From Lumnitzera littorea (taxonomy: Eukaryota > Streptophyta > Magnoliopsida > Myrtales > Combretaceae), in assembly GCA_024138015.1 (NCBI GenBank), contig JAMXBB010000004.1, positions 80,573,613 to 80,637,612 on the forward strand: a stretch of DNA of 64,000 nucleotides, read 5' to 3'. The translations under genes and the position numbers were made by a program. The notes below the pieces were generated by a model. The model was not told where the DNA came from. It worked only from the letters and a program-made list of their open reading frames with translations, and made no database searches. Shown piece after piece: positions 33,351 through 47,700 of the stretch; positions within the stretch are counted from its first letter, which is position 1, and the number at the start of each line of letters is the position of its first letter.

Positions 33351-35046
33351 ATAAAAAATGATAAAATATTTATTTTTCTCTAAAAAATAAATATAAAAAA
33401 TATATATTTTATGATTTTTTATTAGTGATTTTTTTGTATTTTTTTAAATAAAAAGGGGTTACTAGAGATAAAAACCTTTTATTTATGTTTTGCAAAATAC
33501 CTATATGGTAACCTTTATTCTTTTAAAGTTCTAATCCTTGAGCTTAAAGATCTTAGCTACTTTTTTTTTTTTTGTGAAAATACTATCATTTTTATTCATT
33601 TTAATAAACTACTTATTGATTAGGATGTTTTTCAACTAAGTAACCATAATTATTTTTTCTATCAACATTAGATGATTAGCCACTCCATCACTACAAACAT
33701 CATTTGAAACAAACTATTTTTTTCCTTAATTTTGTTGTGCAATATATATTTTATGGGTCAAGCAACTATTGTTTAAATAAAGGAAAAATGATCTAGTTTT
33801 GGACTCGACAAAGTGTAATGTTATAATTCTATAGTATTTATCATTAGATATGCATATACATATAATATATATATTGTAACACATTATATAATAAATATAT
33901 ATGTTATATTTTAATGGATGCAGGATATATATATAACCAATGCATATAGATTATACTTTTTTATACATATAATATTTGTATATAGATTTTGTTATATATG
34001 TATGTTTTTGTGTGTACATGTGTGTGTTGTCATATATATATATATATATATATATGTTGTTATGTAAGTTAAAAGATGATTTTGTTTTTATGTAAGTGAC
34101 TTTGTCAATCTATGATTTTATTGAGAGCATGATTATCAAATTACTTAAACTTTTTGCTCATTATAGAGAGGGAACAACAAATAACAACGAACAAAAAGTT
34201 ACTAACTATTTTCTTTAAAGAAGGAATTAAAAAGTTAATGAAATAAAAATTTTCATTCCATTTTCCAACTATACAAAATAATAGAAAGCATTTCAAGAGT
34301 AAAAATTCAATCCCTCTCGATTACTTCCAAGTAAAATAATTTTAAGTTAATGTTAAAATTAAAGAAAGAAAACATAGAAGCTATGGCTACATTATTATAT
34401 AAGGGACAAATTTAGCAAATACAATTTCTTTTTATGTATGTATTACTTTAAAATTATCCTATAGTTATCATTCTATTTTCTCATATAGACGATCTCCATT
34501 GCTTAAAAATGAAAAGTTGTGATTCCCATCCAGGAGAGATTTATTTTAGTTAAATGCAAACAATGCATATCAAGATTGGCTATAGGCCATTTATGTCTTA
34601 GGATATCCTCTATATCTAGATGTGTATAAGGTAGACCTAATGCAATTCCAATTGTATCATGTGGAATCTAGTGGAACTTGAACTCTTCTCATCTTCCCAA
34701 TTTCCTTTCTTATCTATAATTTTTACTACAATCTAGAGCATAAACATATATGAAGATGCAATATGATTTCTATATAAACACATGTTGGGTGCTAAGGATA
34801 TCGTAAGACGAAAATAGCTAATGCTTACACCTAAAATTCGGATATCTTTGCTGCTCATCTACATCTCTTATTCTGTGATTGCTTTATCTAGGTTTCACTG
34901 CTCATCGTTTTCTTTTTCCCCTCATTTTCCTTTTCCTTGATTAACTAGTTTCTTTTACAACATTTATTTCATATGTGGGTTTTCTAGAGATGTGATGTTT
35001 CAGTATTCCTCCACAACAACAATGGAAACAAGACTTATTATACAAG
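33351..35046. other. AT-rich intergenic sequence
   Basis: Nothing coding recognised. A TA microsatellite lies at 34032-34055, and the segment at 33840-34020 is a loose TA/TG-rich run. Confidence 0.5.
34032..34055. repeat. (AT)n microsatellite
   Basis: About twelve uninterrupted AT dinucleotides flanked by tgttgtc on the left and gttgttatg on the right. Confidence 0.9.
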
Positions 35047-36299
35047 GAAGTAGTATATTCCAAACTGTATATTAATATCCTTGACAAAATCAATCTTATC
35101 AAGTCTAAAATTGAAAACCACTATCTAGGTGTTTCTTACACCAATATTTTTGTTCATGCCATGAGATAAGGCATCTTTTGGTACCATTAAGGATATCACT
35201 CTTTTTATTTTTCTTTTTTGGCCATATTTTGTCATTTATTATTCAATGATTACGTTAAAGTTAATAATAACTTCCTGATATATGTTACATAGTGACTTAC
35301 TAATTAGTCGACAATTGTAGGCTAGTGGCCTATTTTATCCTCCTTTGATAAGTAAGAGAGACTATTAAATGACTAAAATTCCAAATTTAAATGATAACAT
35401 CATGGGATATGCTAAAGTAATCTTTCATTAACCTTCCATTTATTACATGACCTACCTAAAGCAAAAAAGTATACTAATTTTCTTGGTCTTTTACAATTTG
35501 TCTTAATAAGTGAATTAGGAGCTAATGATGATGCCAAGATGTAACACCACCCAAATGATCTAGTTATTATGCCTTTTTAATGATAGTTACACCTTTAAGA
35601 TGGACTTTGTATATGTTTTAATGAGTAATGGATCCTCCCATATAGATTACTTAAGAATGTTAATAAGGATGAATAACATATTAATTTATAGATTCTTGTA
35701 CCACTATTTGAAATTTCAACGTTGTAATGAATATTTGAACATGGTTTATGCTCATTATTGCTCTTTGGGCATTAGCTACTAACATGGTCATATAGCCTCT
35801 ATATTTTATACTAATTTAAACTAAGCAATTGATTTTATGTGATATCTTTCATAATGATACTTAGTTCCATTTGAGTTTGAGTTTGTGTTTCTACATGATA
35901 ATATTAAAAATATAATGTTATAATGTCTATCTTAGTGTCTTAAGACAATAGAGATCATAGGGATAGAAATTTAAGCTTCATCTTTAGTGAAGACAAAGGG
36001 TAAAGTTTGATTCACATGTGATTGTTATGGCTATTATGAAAGTCAAAGTTTTATACATTTACCTTCATCTTAATAATTACTATAATTTTTTTCATTGTGA
36101 ATTACATAAAGAAAAAAACTAATGATATTTAACTATATTTGGTTTAGGCAATGGTAGTTCTCATAGTGAGATAATGGAACCAATCAATAATATGCCTCCC
36201 CTTCATCGTATACTTCTTGGACTTAACATACAAATACCTTTTTTTAATTACCAAACCTCTACAAAACCTATCTAATTTGTGAAAACTTGTAGCGAAGAG

Positions 36300-36695
36300 T
36301 CCATTTGCAACTCTCAAGCTCTTGTTGTTGAATGAGTAGCTAATTTATTTGCCTCCTTAAATACATGTATAATTGATGTATCTAAACTTTCCATCATTCT
36401 CTGAATCTACCGTACTAAGTAGAATACATCCCATAGATACTAAATCTTTTGTACTAAGTAGAAAACATCCTACCTTTATAGTGATTTATGATTCATTGAT
36501 AAATGAGAAGAGAATCTACTTCCACATCAAGATTCTTGATCTTATACTTGTCATGGAAGGCCCATCCTTCTTAAAAGTCATAAGCTTAACTAAATCAATG
36601 CTAGTAAACTTTAAGAATAATCTTTCTATGCTCATCACACTATAAGCCACCTCTTGGTACTACTCCATAAGCCATCAAACCATTAAAATTTACAT
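36300..36695 (-). pseudogene. LINE-type RNase H remnant in unit 1
   Basis: Minus-strand frame with VNFNGLMAYGVV (about 36690), CDEHRKIIL (about 36640), EGWAFHDKYKIKNLDVEVDS (about 36560-36505) and IIHVFKEANKLATHST (about 36370-36325). These correspond to the first catalytic block, the central EVDS block and the HVFREGNKLAD-type end of the RNase H domain at the C-terminus of plant LINE polyproteins. Several codons are TAG. No intact reverse transcriptase was recognised upstream. Confidence 0.6.
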
Positions 36696-37967
36696 TATGT
36701 CTTCTATGTTCAATAAGTCTCTTTTAAGCAATGACTACTATAGATTGATTTTTTTTTTTTTTAACATATAGAATCCTCTTCATTGGTACTCTAAGAGATT
36801 GTTACTTGTTGTTTGTTTATCATACGATGTCAAAATACTGCATATAAATCAAAGAAAAACTTATTTGTATCGCCTTAGAATCTTAAGGCATCTATAGCTG
36901 ACATTTGCCTCTAGCCTTATAATGATATGTTAAGGCTAAAAAACACCACTATAGTCTCCAAATCACATCTAAAACTTGTCACTATAAAACATATCGACAG
37001 TATAGTATTACATGCTTCCACAATTCCACAACAGAAACTCCAAGACTATGATAATAGATCCTATCAAAGATTCATCTCAACACACTTACTCTGTTTCTGT
37101 ATATCGTTAACATTCTCAATACAACACATTTAATCATCTTTGTTTCCTAACCTTTTGGTAGTAATCTTGAATACTATATAAGCATTGAACTTTGTCTTAA
37201 TACCTATAGCTATAGAAATAAAAGAATGATCTGAAGCCTAGTATTGAATGCATAAGCATAAATAGATACCACACTAGTCATTTACATGTGTTTAGTGCAA
37301 GAAATAATAGATAAAAGGTTAATTATCTTAAATTTAAGCTCACATACAACAAAGGGGTACTTATAACCTTACTACTACATGATCTCTGATGCATATACAA
37401 AAGTAGATATAGATATATAGGTGTTTTACTTTACTACATACATAATATAATGTTTACCCCTTAAGGATTTACCACCATTGGCCCTTAATGTGAGCTAACA
37501 CCTATGAGTCTAGAGTTCAGAAACTACGATACTTAGATCTAGCTATGTTGTCTCTACATGCAAGCATACTAAGGAATTCTCACATGAGATCTCAATTTTT
37601 CCCCTATGACTTACCACCACCAAACCCCTAGGATGAGCCATGATAGGCACAATTAGCAAATTAAGTTAAGGTCAGATATAAGTTTGTTTGCTTACTTACT
37701 ATCCTTTCAAGCAAAACCATTATACATGCATCACATACCTAGACAATTCCACACCATCAACAAGAGCTACCTCCAATCCCACACATATAAGCAAGCTTAG
37801 TTTTGAGTTCAACATTAAGTATCATTCCATTACGAACTAAAAATTATTATTCAACTAATCGGAATTACTCCTTTAATCTTGTACTAACTCAATTATATCT
37901 AAGCCCATTATGCTAAAAAGCCTACTATCTTGGCTAAGTTAATTATTTATTAATATTATGGTATTTA

Positions 37968-38130
37968 GATCCTCTAAAGTTCAATTCTCTAAAGTTTCGT
38001 ATAGCTTTCCCCTCCAAATGCTACCACATATAATCAACGGTTAAAATTATACAAAGGAAGGATATTTTAGAAATCTAGGTAATCCTTCCCATTGATTTGT
38101 AACATTACTTAAAGTAACTTTTAGAGATCC
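37968..38130. mobile_element. Small inverted-repeat insertion present only in unit 1
   Basis: Ends are agatcctctaaagtt and cttttagagatcc, which are inverted. The corresponding place in unit 2 (near 42780-42810) lacks the sequence. It is probably a short MITE inserted after the duplication. The target duplication is not resolved. Confidence 0.5.
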
Positions 38131-39771
38131 ATTTTCCACAACATATGTATAATTAAATCTTAACAAATTCACTAATTAAAAAGAATATTTAGTTGATATA
38201 GCTTTATTAATAGATAAGAATAGATGCAACAAAATATTAAGAATAAATTACCAAAGTAACATAGAATACCAAATCATCATAATAATATGGTACAAATTAT
38301 GTTAACTAAAGCCAACATGTGTGGCTTTTAAATAAGGTGGCACATGTTTATTGTTGCAATATTATTTTAATGATGGACATATAGAGCTTAATATTATAAT
38401 ATGATGTTAGTTATACTAGTGTTTTAATGTGAAAGCAAATAACATACTGTTATTACTTAACTCTAGCTTACGATACGGTAGATATAATTTGGTAATAAAC
38501 TAATGCTCGCTGATTATTCTAGCATATACTATGAAACAAACCGGATTAAATAAAAGAGGAACAAATTTTGGATTATCCCCTTTAGGACTGTATACATGAT
38601 AATGACAAGTGAAAATCAATAAAAGAATTTAATAAGTGCCTCACTTTAATCAATGTAAGGACTGATACGTTACTTCTAACTACATTTCAAAATAAAAGGA
38701 TTGACTTCGGTAAGACAACACAAAATGAAACACAAAACCAACTACTATTAGATACCAATATGGTTGTGATATTTCAAAATCCAACCAAATTTAACATATT
38801 AAAATAATTATAGTTATAACAATATAATATAAAGTTAACATAAGTAAATGGATTTGAAAAACAACTAAGGTCACTAATCATCTTCCTTAATGAAAAACTA
38901 AATAACAGTCTACTTTATTGAAGGAGCACAATACAAACTCAACATAAAAGATTAAAGCTAAGAGGATTAGAGGAGCTGTGAACTTACTCGACAAAGAAGG
39001 AAGAACAAAGGTTGACTTAATGATGTCAATAGATGAATTATCAGAAACACATTCCTTACCCAGCTAGAACAAGTGCTTGCTAAAGATGAAAGAGACTTCA
39101 ATGGCTAATAACTTAGCTAACAAAAGTTCCATGAATGTTGGATGCTCTCCAAAGAAGAATGGAGGAAGGGACCAAGTCGAAAAATGTAGAATAGAATAGT
39201 GACCAAAAGGTTAGTGAAATAATAAAAGGAATACAGAGGTATACCGAGTTGTTGAAATTTTGTCTCAATAACTCACTAGAAAACCAAACTTTGTTGGGGA
39301 AGGTAACTAGACTTGAGGATAAGCTACCACTTTTCAATGTCAAGAGATATAGAGAGTTGAAATTGAAGTGAAATAAAAGGCTAAGATGGAGGCAAGACAA
39401 AGAGTATGTTGTTGAGGGATGAGTAGTGGTTGTAAGCTTTCGAAAAGGTAACCTATGGGGTTTTTTTCAAAATGAGGGTATGTCTAAATAAGTGGAAAGA
39501 TTAAGGCAAGAAAGGAAAGTATGCAAGAAAGTTGGGGAAATGGGTAAAAAGGAAAAATGAAATGACAAGAAAGGAAAAGAGAGAAAATAAGCAAATAGAG
39601 AAAGAAAATAAAAGAAGGAAAGAGAGAGGGAGTGAACATAAAATAAATAATTTATTGTTAATATTAAATTATGATTAAACTTCTTTTTTTCCTCTTACAA
39701 TTTATAATAGAATATAGACTAGTCAATTGCATACAAGATAGCTGATTTACTATTTTTTACTATAAATTTTA

Positions 39772-39934
39772 GTAAAAAACGTAATATACGCTTAATTGCC
39801 TATACTAAGAGTCGATTTATCACTCTAAAAGCTATTGACAAGCTTAATTTAAATTTTTAATCTATATGAAAAATTTAAACAAGTCTATTATTATGTTAAA
39901 ATTTATAAGTTGAAAAATTTCCTTATTAAATAGA
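39772..39934. other. Spacer between the two duplicated units
   Basis: About 160 bp of AT-rich unique sequence with no match in either unit. Confidence 0.6.
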
Positions 39935-42900
39935 GAAGTAGTCTATTCCAAACCATATATTAAGGAACCTTGAAAAAATCGATCTTATCATGTTTGAAAT
40001 TGAAAACCTCTATCCTAGGTGTTTCTTGCATCGATATTTTTGTCCATGCCATGAGTAGGACATTTCATGGTATTATTATGGATATCCCTCTTTTTCTTTT
40101 TTCTTTTTCCTTACGTATTTTGTCTTTTATTATTCAATGACCATGTTAAGGTTAACAATAACTTCACGATATATGCTACATAGTGAATTTCTAAGTGATC
40201 GATAATTGTAGGTTAGTGGCTTATGTTATCATCTTTTGATGAGTAGGAGAGACTATCAAATGGCTAAAATTCCAAATTTAAATAATAACATTGATACTTG
40301 AAGTAATCTTTCATTATCTCTCCATTTAATACATTACCTACATAAAGCAAAAAAGTATACTATATCTACTTAGTCTTTTTATAGTTTGTCTTAATAAGTG
40401 AATTAAAAGTTCATAAATGATGGTAAGATCCAATACCCAAAAGATTTGGTTATTAGGCCTTTCTGATGATGGTTCCACCTTTAAGATCAACTTTGGATAT
40501 GCTTTAATGAGTAAGGAATCCTTTAGGATAGATTACTTAAGACTACTAATAAAGAAGAATTGTATATTCATTTATAGATTCTAGTACCGCTATATGAAGA
40601 ATCGTAAAACATGGTTCGTACTCATTATTGCTCCTTGGGCATTCATTGCTAATATGGTCTTATAGCCTCTATATTTATAATAACCTCAACTAAGCAATTG
40701 ATTTTATGTGATATCTTTCGCAATGATATTCTTAGTTCCATTTGAGTTTGTGTCCATGTTTCTACATGATAATTTTGGAAATATCATAATACAATGTCTA
40801 TCTTAATGCCTTAAGACAACTAAGATCATGGGGATAGAAATTTAAGTTTCATCTTTGGTAAAGATAAAAGGTTTAATTCCTAAGTGGTTGTTATGGCTAT
40901 TATGAAAGTGAGAATTTTGCACATTGATCTACATCTTCATAGTTACTATCATTTTTTCACTATGAATTACCTAAAGCCAAAAACTAATCATATTTAACTA
41001 TATTTGGTTTAGGCAGAGGTAGTTCTCATGGTGAGATGATAGAACCAACTACTAATAAGCCTCCCCCTTCATCATATACATCTTGGACTTAACATACAAA
41101 TACCTTTTTTTTAATTACTAAACCTCTACAAAACCTATCTAATTCAAAAGAACTTGTAGTTAAGAAATCCATTTGCATGTCTCAAGCTCTTATTGCCGAG
41201 TGGTTAGCTAATTTATTCACCTCTTTGTATATATATAATTGATGTATTCAAAATTTCCATCATTCTTTGAATATATTGTATAAGAAGAAAACATCTTATT
41301 TTATGTTACAATGATTTATGCTTTGTAGATAGATGAGAAGAGAATCTACTTCTACATTAAGATTCTTAATCTCATACTAGTCATAGATGGCCCATCCTTC
41401 TTCAAAGCCATAAGCTTAATTGAATCAATGCTAAAAAACTTCAAAAATAATCTTTCCTTGCTCATCACACTATAAGCAACCTCTTGCTACTACTCTATAA
41501 GCCATTAAACATTAAAATTTAGCTTGTGTTTTCTATGTTTATCAAGTCTCTTCCAAGCAACATGACCATCGTAGATTGATTTTTTTTTTTTTAATTGGAG
41601 AATCCACTTCATTGGTACTCTAAGAGTTTGTTACTTATTGTTTATTTACCAGATGATGTTTGAATACAACATACAAATCAAAGAAAAACTTATCTATAAT
41701 GCCTCAAAATCCTAGGGCATCACTACCTATCATGTGTCCTTAGTTTTCTAATGACACATTAAGGCTCAAAAACACCACTATAGTCTCCAAATCATATGTA
41801 AAACTTGTCACTAAAAAACCTATTAATAGTATAATATTACATGCTTCCATAATTCCACAACAAAATCTCTAATATTATGAAAATATATCTTATCAACAAT
41901 TCTACACAACATACTTACTCTGTCTCATCATATCATTAACATTCTTAATACAACACAGCTAATCATCTTTGTTTCCTAACCTCTTAGTAGTAGTCCCCAA
42001 CACTATATAAGCATTGAACTTCATCTTAATACCTATAGCTATAAAAATAAAAGAATAATCCAAAGCCCAGTATGTAATCCACGAGCACACATGGATGCCA
42101 TACTAGCCATTCATGTACATTAGTGTAAGAAATAACAGATAACAGGTTAATTATCTTGAACTTAAATCTATATACAACAAAGGAGTACTTATAACCTTAC
42201 CACTCCATGATCTCTTATGCATATACATAAGTAGATACAAATATATCTATGTGTTTGACTTTACTACATTCATAATATAGTGTTTGCCTCCTAAGGATCT
42301 GCTACTATCAGCCCTAAAGATGAGCTAACACTAATGAATCTAGGGTTCAAAAACCATGCTACCTAAATCTAATTATGTCATCTTAACATATAAACCTAAT
42401 GGAATCCTCACATTAGATCTGCATTTGGCCCTAAAGATCTACTACCATCAGCCCCTAAAATGAGCCATGACAAGCACAATTGGCACATCAGGTTAAGGTC
42501 AAATTGGGTTAGGTTAGTTACTTACTGTCTTATCAAGCATAACCATTACATATGCAAAATGTACATGAACGATTCCTAACCATTAGCAAGAGTCGCCTTC
42601 AATTCCACACATATAAGTGAGCATACTTTCAAATTCAACACTAAGTATCATGCCATAAAGAACTATAAATTATTGTTCGACTAATAGGTACTACTTCTTT
42701 AATCTTACACTAACTTGATTATATCTAAGCCCATTAAGCTAAAAGGCCTACTATATTAGCTAATTTGATTATTTATTAACTAATTGTATCAAATTCGGTA
42801 ATTAAAAATGTATATTTAGTTGATATAACTATATTAGTAGATAAGAGTAGATGAAAAACAATAGTAAGAATAAATTATCAAAGTAACATAGAATACCAAA

Positions 42901-44091
42901 CCATCATAATAATATGGTAGAATTTATGTTAACTAAAGCCAATATGCATAGCCTTTAGATAAGGTAGCAATGTTTATTATAGCAATATTATTTTAATGAT
43001 GCACATACAAAGCTCAATATTATAATATGATGTTAGTTATACTAGTGTTTTAATTTGAAAAAAATTACATATTGTTATTACTTAACTCTAGTTTATGATA
43101 CAGTAGATATCATTTGGTAATAAACTAATGCTCGCTAATTAATATGGCATATACTATGAAACAAACCGAATTAAATAAAAGAGAAATAAATTTCGAATTG
43201 TCCCTTTTAGGACTATATACACGACAATGACAAGTGAAAATTGATAGAGGAATTTATACAATAAGTGTCTCACTTTAATTAATGTAAGGATCGAGACTTT
43301 ACTTCTAACTACATTTGAAAGTAAAAGGATTGACTTCAATGAGACAACACAAAATGAAAAGTAGAACCAACTACTATTAGACACCGATATGGTTGTAATA
43401 TTTCATAATCAAACAAAATTTAATGTATCAAAATAACTATAGTTATAACAATATAATATAACGTTAATGTGTGTAAATGGATTGGAAAAGGAATTAGGGG
43501 CACCAGTCATGTTCCACAATGAAAGCTAAATGAAAAACTAAATAACAATCTACTTTGTCAAAGGAACACAATATGAACTCAATATAAAAGATTAAAGGTA
43601 AGAGGATTAGAGGAGTAGTGAACTTACTCAATAGAGAAGGGGGAACAAAGGTCAACTTAACGATGTCAACAGATGCGTTATTGAAAACCCATTTGTCACC
43701 CAACTAGAACAAGTGCTCACTAAAGGCAAAAGAGACTTTGCTAGCCAATAACTTAGCTAACAAAGGTTCCATGAAGATGTTGGATGCATGCTAAGAAGAA
43801 TATGAAGAAGACTAGAGGAAAGAAGAGTGTGCAAGAAAGTTGGGGAAATAGTTAAGAAGGAAAACTGAAATGCAAAGAAAGGAAGACAAGGAAATAGAGA
43901 AGGAAATTAAAAGAAGGAAAGAGAAAGGGAGTGAATATAAAATACATCATTTATTGTCAATATTAATTTTATCATTAAATTACAATTAAACTTGTTTCTT
44001 TCTTTTTAACAATTTATAATAATAATTGAATATAGAAAAGTCAATCGCATATGAGATAGTTAATATATTATTCTTCACTATACATTATTTA
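39935..44091. repeat. Tandem segmental duplication, unit 2 (about 4.2 kb)
   Basis: Direct repeat of unit 1, shortened by the lack of the inverted-repeat insertion and by a deletion near 43770-43830. It ends near the tcaatcgcatatgagatag block (44041), which parallels 39722 in unit 1. Confidence 0.8.
41180..41525 (-). pseudogene. LINE-type RNase H remnant in unit 2
   Basis: Same domain as in unit 1 with a slightly different decay pattern: FNGLMAYRVVARG (about 41510), CDEQGKIIFEVF (about 41465) and a YEIKNLNVEVDS segment (about 41370). CDEQGKII keeps a more family-like sequence than CDEHRKII in unit 1. TAG and TAA codons interrupt it. Confidence 0.6.
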
Positions 44092-46053
44092 ACTACTCTT
44101 ACATTTGAGTGAGATTCTTCATTATTGAAGGCCTTATATATTGCACAATTTCCCTTATATATTGCCCTTAGTCCTAACAACCTTACATTCAATTGAAGTA
44201 TAGCTAAAGCATTTAGATAATGTTTGTGCCTTAAATGGGAGGTCCATTAAGCAACAACTATTGGTAAGAATTGAATTTCCTAATAATAGGAAGATAACAT
44301 ATGAATACATAAAGTCTAATCTAATGGCCATTTTGATGCAAATAGCATAGTCTCTAAGACAATTTAGGTATAATGATTGTCTCTACAAATAAGAATCATC
44401 ACCTTAAACCTATCATTAGAAGCCGAGTTAGAGGACTACAAGGATTAGCATAGTGTATCCTATAGCACCTCGCCTCCTAAGGTCTATTCATCTAACATAC
44501 TAGTGATTAGAGATGGATGGCTATGCCATCCTTGAGTTAAGGATAATGCTAACTGGAAACCAAGTATAATTTGAAACTTATAAATATTATATATTTACAT
44601 AAAAGCGTAGAGGTGTACTTTAGGATAGAGCCTCATACTACTTGAGTCAATCGGAGTAATATAATTAACATAATAATTCCTCCTCTTAAGTTATCCCTAT
44701 ACTAAATCTAGGATCCAATGCTATCTACAACTCCATAACCTAAGGTTAGAGTAAGGCTAAGCCCTCAACATCAAGCTAAGTGAATAACAACAAATAATAA
44801 GTAATAAATAGCAATATGAGCATATCTAATTACAATTTACTGCCAACATCACAACCACTATAGCAAATAGCTATATCAAATATAATCGAACTTAATATAA
44901 TTTAATAATGAATAGATACTTATGCATGCAATGATATGCCATGCTTATGTACATGATATGCACTAGCCAGTATCTTAACCAAGCCAACAATAAGGGGTCC
45001 TTAGGTGGCTCCTAAGCAAAATCTATGATCGGCAATTGGCAACTCAAAAATGGAGCATGTAGATCTATATGCTGAAACCAAACCATATAAACTGAACTTT
45101 ACAAAATCTGTAACCTGTAGGTCCTTTCATGCAAACCAGGCTTTCAATGTGACCTTTAGGACATTTTTCTAAAACCAAGCTTTAAACATAACCCTTAGGT
45201 CCTTTAATTAATACTAACCTTTACAAAAATATGGCCTTTAGGCCATTTTCATGTTATGCCATCAATGCATATGATGCTATGAATTGTATTTAATAATACC
45301 AAGTACATATCTCAGGCACAAGCTATAATTTGTCATTTTTCATAAAATAATCATCACATCGAACATATTGTTGAATCATTCCTAACTAAGTGTAATTTTA
45401 TGGAGCATGATCAATATATTTCAATTGAAACCAAGCATAAGTTCTCAACACTATTTTTGACAAGTCATGATTATACTTTAAGAGAGCAAGCCAATTAATT
45501 CTTAAATTATCATTTTGTGATATATTCACTTCCTATCACCAATTAAATGGCACAATTCGCAACAAGATATGTGATTCCAACTTGAAGTCATCTTTATTCA
45601 AGCATACTCATCTTATACTTATATCAATCATCTTATATCAAATCGTACAGTAGTCAAATTAACATAGCAATTAATTATTAGATAAATAAGTCCAATGATT
45701 CATTTATTGAAGTCGTATTGACTTATTCAAACAACAAGTCGTCATTTAATCTATGGTGACATTGTATTACAATAAGTAAGAAAGGGGTGCTTATTGTGTA
45801 CTTATAGTGTTCTTCATTATTGTCCTTGAGGTAGTCCACCGTATTTGTGATGTCACCTAGATATATGTAATTTAAGCAATGGAGTAAGATTTTAGAACTA
45901 AATCATTTAAAGTAAGATTTTAGAAATAAATCATTTAATTGAATTTTATTTAAGTCTCATCATCTTATTATTCAATTTATTATTTTAAGTCTCTATACCT
46001 AGAATCTTGATGATGATGATGATTATTTTTTTTTCTCTTAAAAATTATAAATA
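44092..46053. other. AT-rich sequence with inverse LTR-like fragments
   Basis: No gene recognised. The stretch around 44920-45050 (catgcaatgatatgccatgc, then ggtggctcctaagcaaaatc) resembles the reverse complement of part of the E LTR near 62470-62620, so it may be an old relative of that LTR in minus orientation. Confidence 0.35.
45088..45255. repeat. Degenerate tandem repeat (about 40-bp period)
   Basis: About four imperfect copies of a unit of the form aaaccaagcttt..aa.atgacctttaggtccttt, for example gtgacctttaggacatttt, ataacccttaggtccttta and atggcctttaggccatttt. Confidence 0.6.
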
Positions 46054-47235
46054 TGTAATACTCCATGGTGTTGAACTCATACAATAACCTTAGGATTCAA
46101 GCCTCAAAACATTGGGCGTCAGGCTATATTATCCATTTTAGTTCAAACTTTACAGTAAGGCTAAAAAAGTTAGACAAAGTATTCTCGTATAGTTAGTTTC
46201 TTGAAATAAGCTATATAAAAGGAATAATTTAAGAAAAAAGTTAATTTATCGATAAAGCCAATAAATATCGAAAATATATAATTTAAGCTTTTAGATATAG
46301 TGAGATATTAAAGATATGTTATTTAACTTATAAAAATAATAAATGAAGTGAATTATATATAATATATATGTATTTACATGTGATATGCATTATATGTATT
46401 AAATATATACATATAATAATAATAAATTATAAATAATAAGGCAATTTAATATAAAATAATGGAAAATTAATTAAAAAATGAATGGATGAGTCATTAAAAG
46501 ATGTAGCAACCTAAGATTAATTAGAAATAATGAGTTAAAAGATAAAATATAAGAAATTGACACTTAGCATGTTGAATTGACAAAAAAATGACACATAAGC
46601 TAGAAAAATTAACATGTTGCGTGATGACTCATTGACTCAACCAACTTCAAAATTATAAATAGACCTTAAACATCAAATATTAGAACTTTTAGTGAACCAA
46701 ATTAGAATAGGAAAAAATTAGAAAAATTCAAGAAAAAAAAAAAACAAGAAAATCAGAACAAAAACAAAGTAAGGTTCTAGTCCAGGCTGGTTCAATATGA
46801 TGTTGATGTCCTATTGTGGGTAACATTGCAAGCTTTTTTGATAAGGTTGGGTAGTCGGAGGGTAGCTAAAGGCGGCTAGTTCAAGTGAACCAATTTTCTA
46901 GCCAAAATTTCTAAATTTTATAAAATTATCAAAAAGTCTTATTTAATTATGAAATTTGGTTTTATCGGTTATTTTATGTGTATATTAATGTAGTAGTTCT
47001 ATTTTAATTAAATAATTAGTAGAAATATAAGATACTTAAGCAATTGTTCTGTTTGGATGAAAATTAGATTAAGTTTTAGAAATATTAAATAATGTCCTTT
47101 CAAGCTTAATTTTTATACATAATATACTTAATATATTTATTTAATTGCAATAACAAGAATTTTTGAAACTAAACAAGTTTACTATTTATTATAATTGTTT
47201 TGGATAAAATTGGCAATTTTACTCATTTGTTGAAT
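46054..47235 (+). repeat. 5' LTR of element E, first part
   Basis: Begins TGTAATACTCCATGG, similar to the TGTAACACCCC start of many chromovirus LTRs. A TATA box lies about 600 bp in. It is interrupted at 47235 by element B; the last five bases TGAAT are the target site of B. Confidence 0.5.
46653..46662 (+). promoter_or_regulatory. TATA box of element E LTR
   Basis: ttataaatagacc is a good plant TATA box in the U3 position, upstream of an A-rich region where the transcript would start. Confidence 0.5.
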
Positions 47236-47595
47236 TGTAGACACTTTGTTTTTGCCCTATTTCTTTATTATTATTTTATAATTTTTAGAATAAGGTAAAG
47301 GGTCCAAATTTAGACAAAAAGCACAAAAAAATAAAAATTAGAAAAATAAAAAATAGAAAATTTAGAAAAAAAATTCTAAAAAAAAAAAGAAAAGTTTGAA
47401 AAAGTACAAAAAATAGGAAACTTAGAAAATTTTTAGAAAATTAAAAATAAATAAATAAATAAAATAGGATAAGATTTTTAACTTTATTTAAGACTTAATA
47501 ATAATAAAAGAAAATTAGATTCTTAGGATTAGGCTTAGATTTAAATCTAGCCTAAGCTAACCTAATCTATATATGCAATTTAATTATAGATATGA

Positions 47596-47700
47596 ACAAA
47601 GCATAAGCCAATAGCCTAATGGTACTATACATGGACTTAACATTGCATTTAGCTTAAAGATCTTAGGATCAAATCTCACTACAGGCACAAGGTTCCTTTT
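47596..47700 (+). other. Degraded tRNA-like module in 5' LTR B
   Basis: An A-box-like aagccaatagcctaatggta (47611-47630), a weakened B box ttaggatcaaatctcac (about 47663) and T-runs (ccttttatttttc) follow in Pol III order. Counterpart of 7805-7884 in LTR C and of 58684-58790 in the 3' LTR of B. Confidence 0.35.

Larger units (their letters stand above)
35047..39771. repeat. Tandem segmental duplication, unit 1 (about 4.7 kb)
   Basis: Starts at gaagtagtatattccaaact and matches unit 2 (39935-44091) throughout in the same orientation, at roughly 80-88 percent identity by eye, including the closing stretch near 39730. The units are separated by about 160 bp. Unit 1 has a small inverted-repeat insertion (37968-38130) and about 380 bp near 39120-39500 missing from unit 2. 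No LTR ends, primer site or target duplication are seen, so this looks like a segmental duplication and not an LTR pair. Confidence 0.8.

Noticed and set aside
35600..35782. Short open frames in the duplicated region (for example 35600-35782, 36373-36645, 36927-37133, 39113-39400)
   Set aside because: They are not conserved as open frames between units 1 and 2 and show no family motifs. The only supported coding trace is the minus-strand RNase H.
35047..44091. The two direct repeats as LTRs of one very long-LTR element
   Set aside because: No TG...CA ends, primer site, polypurine tract or target duplication, and only about 160 bp between the units.
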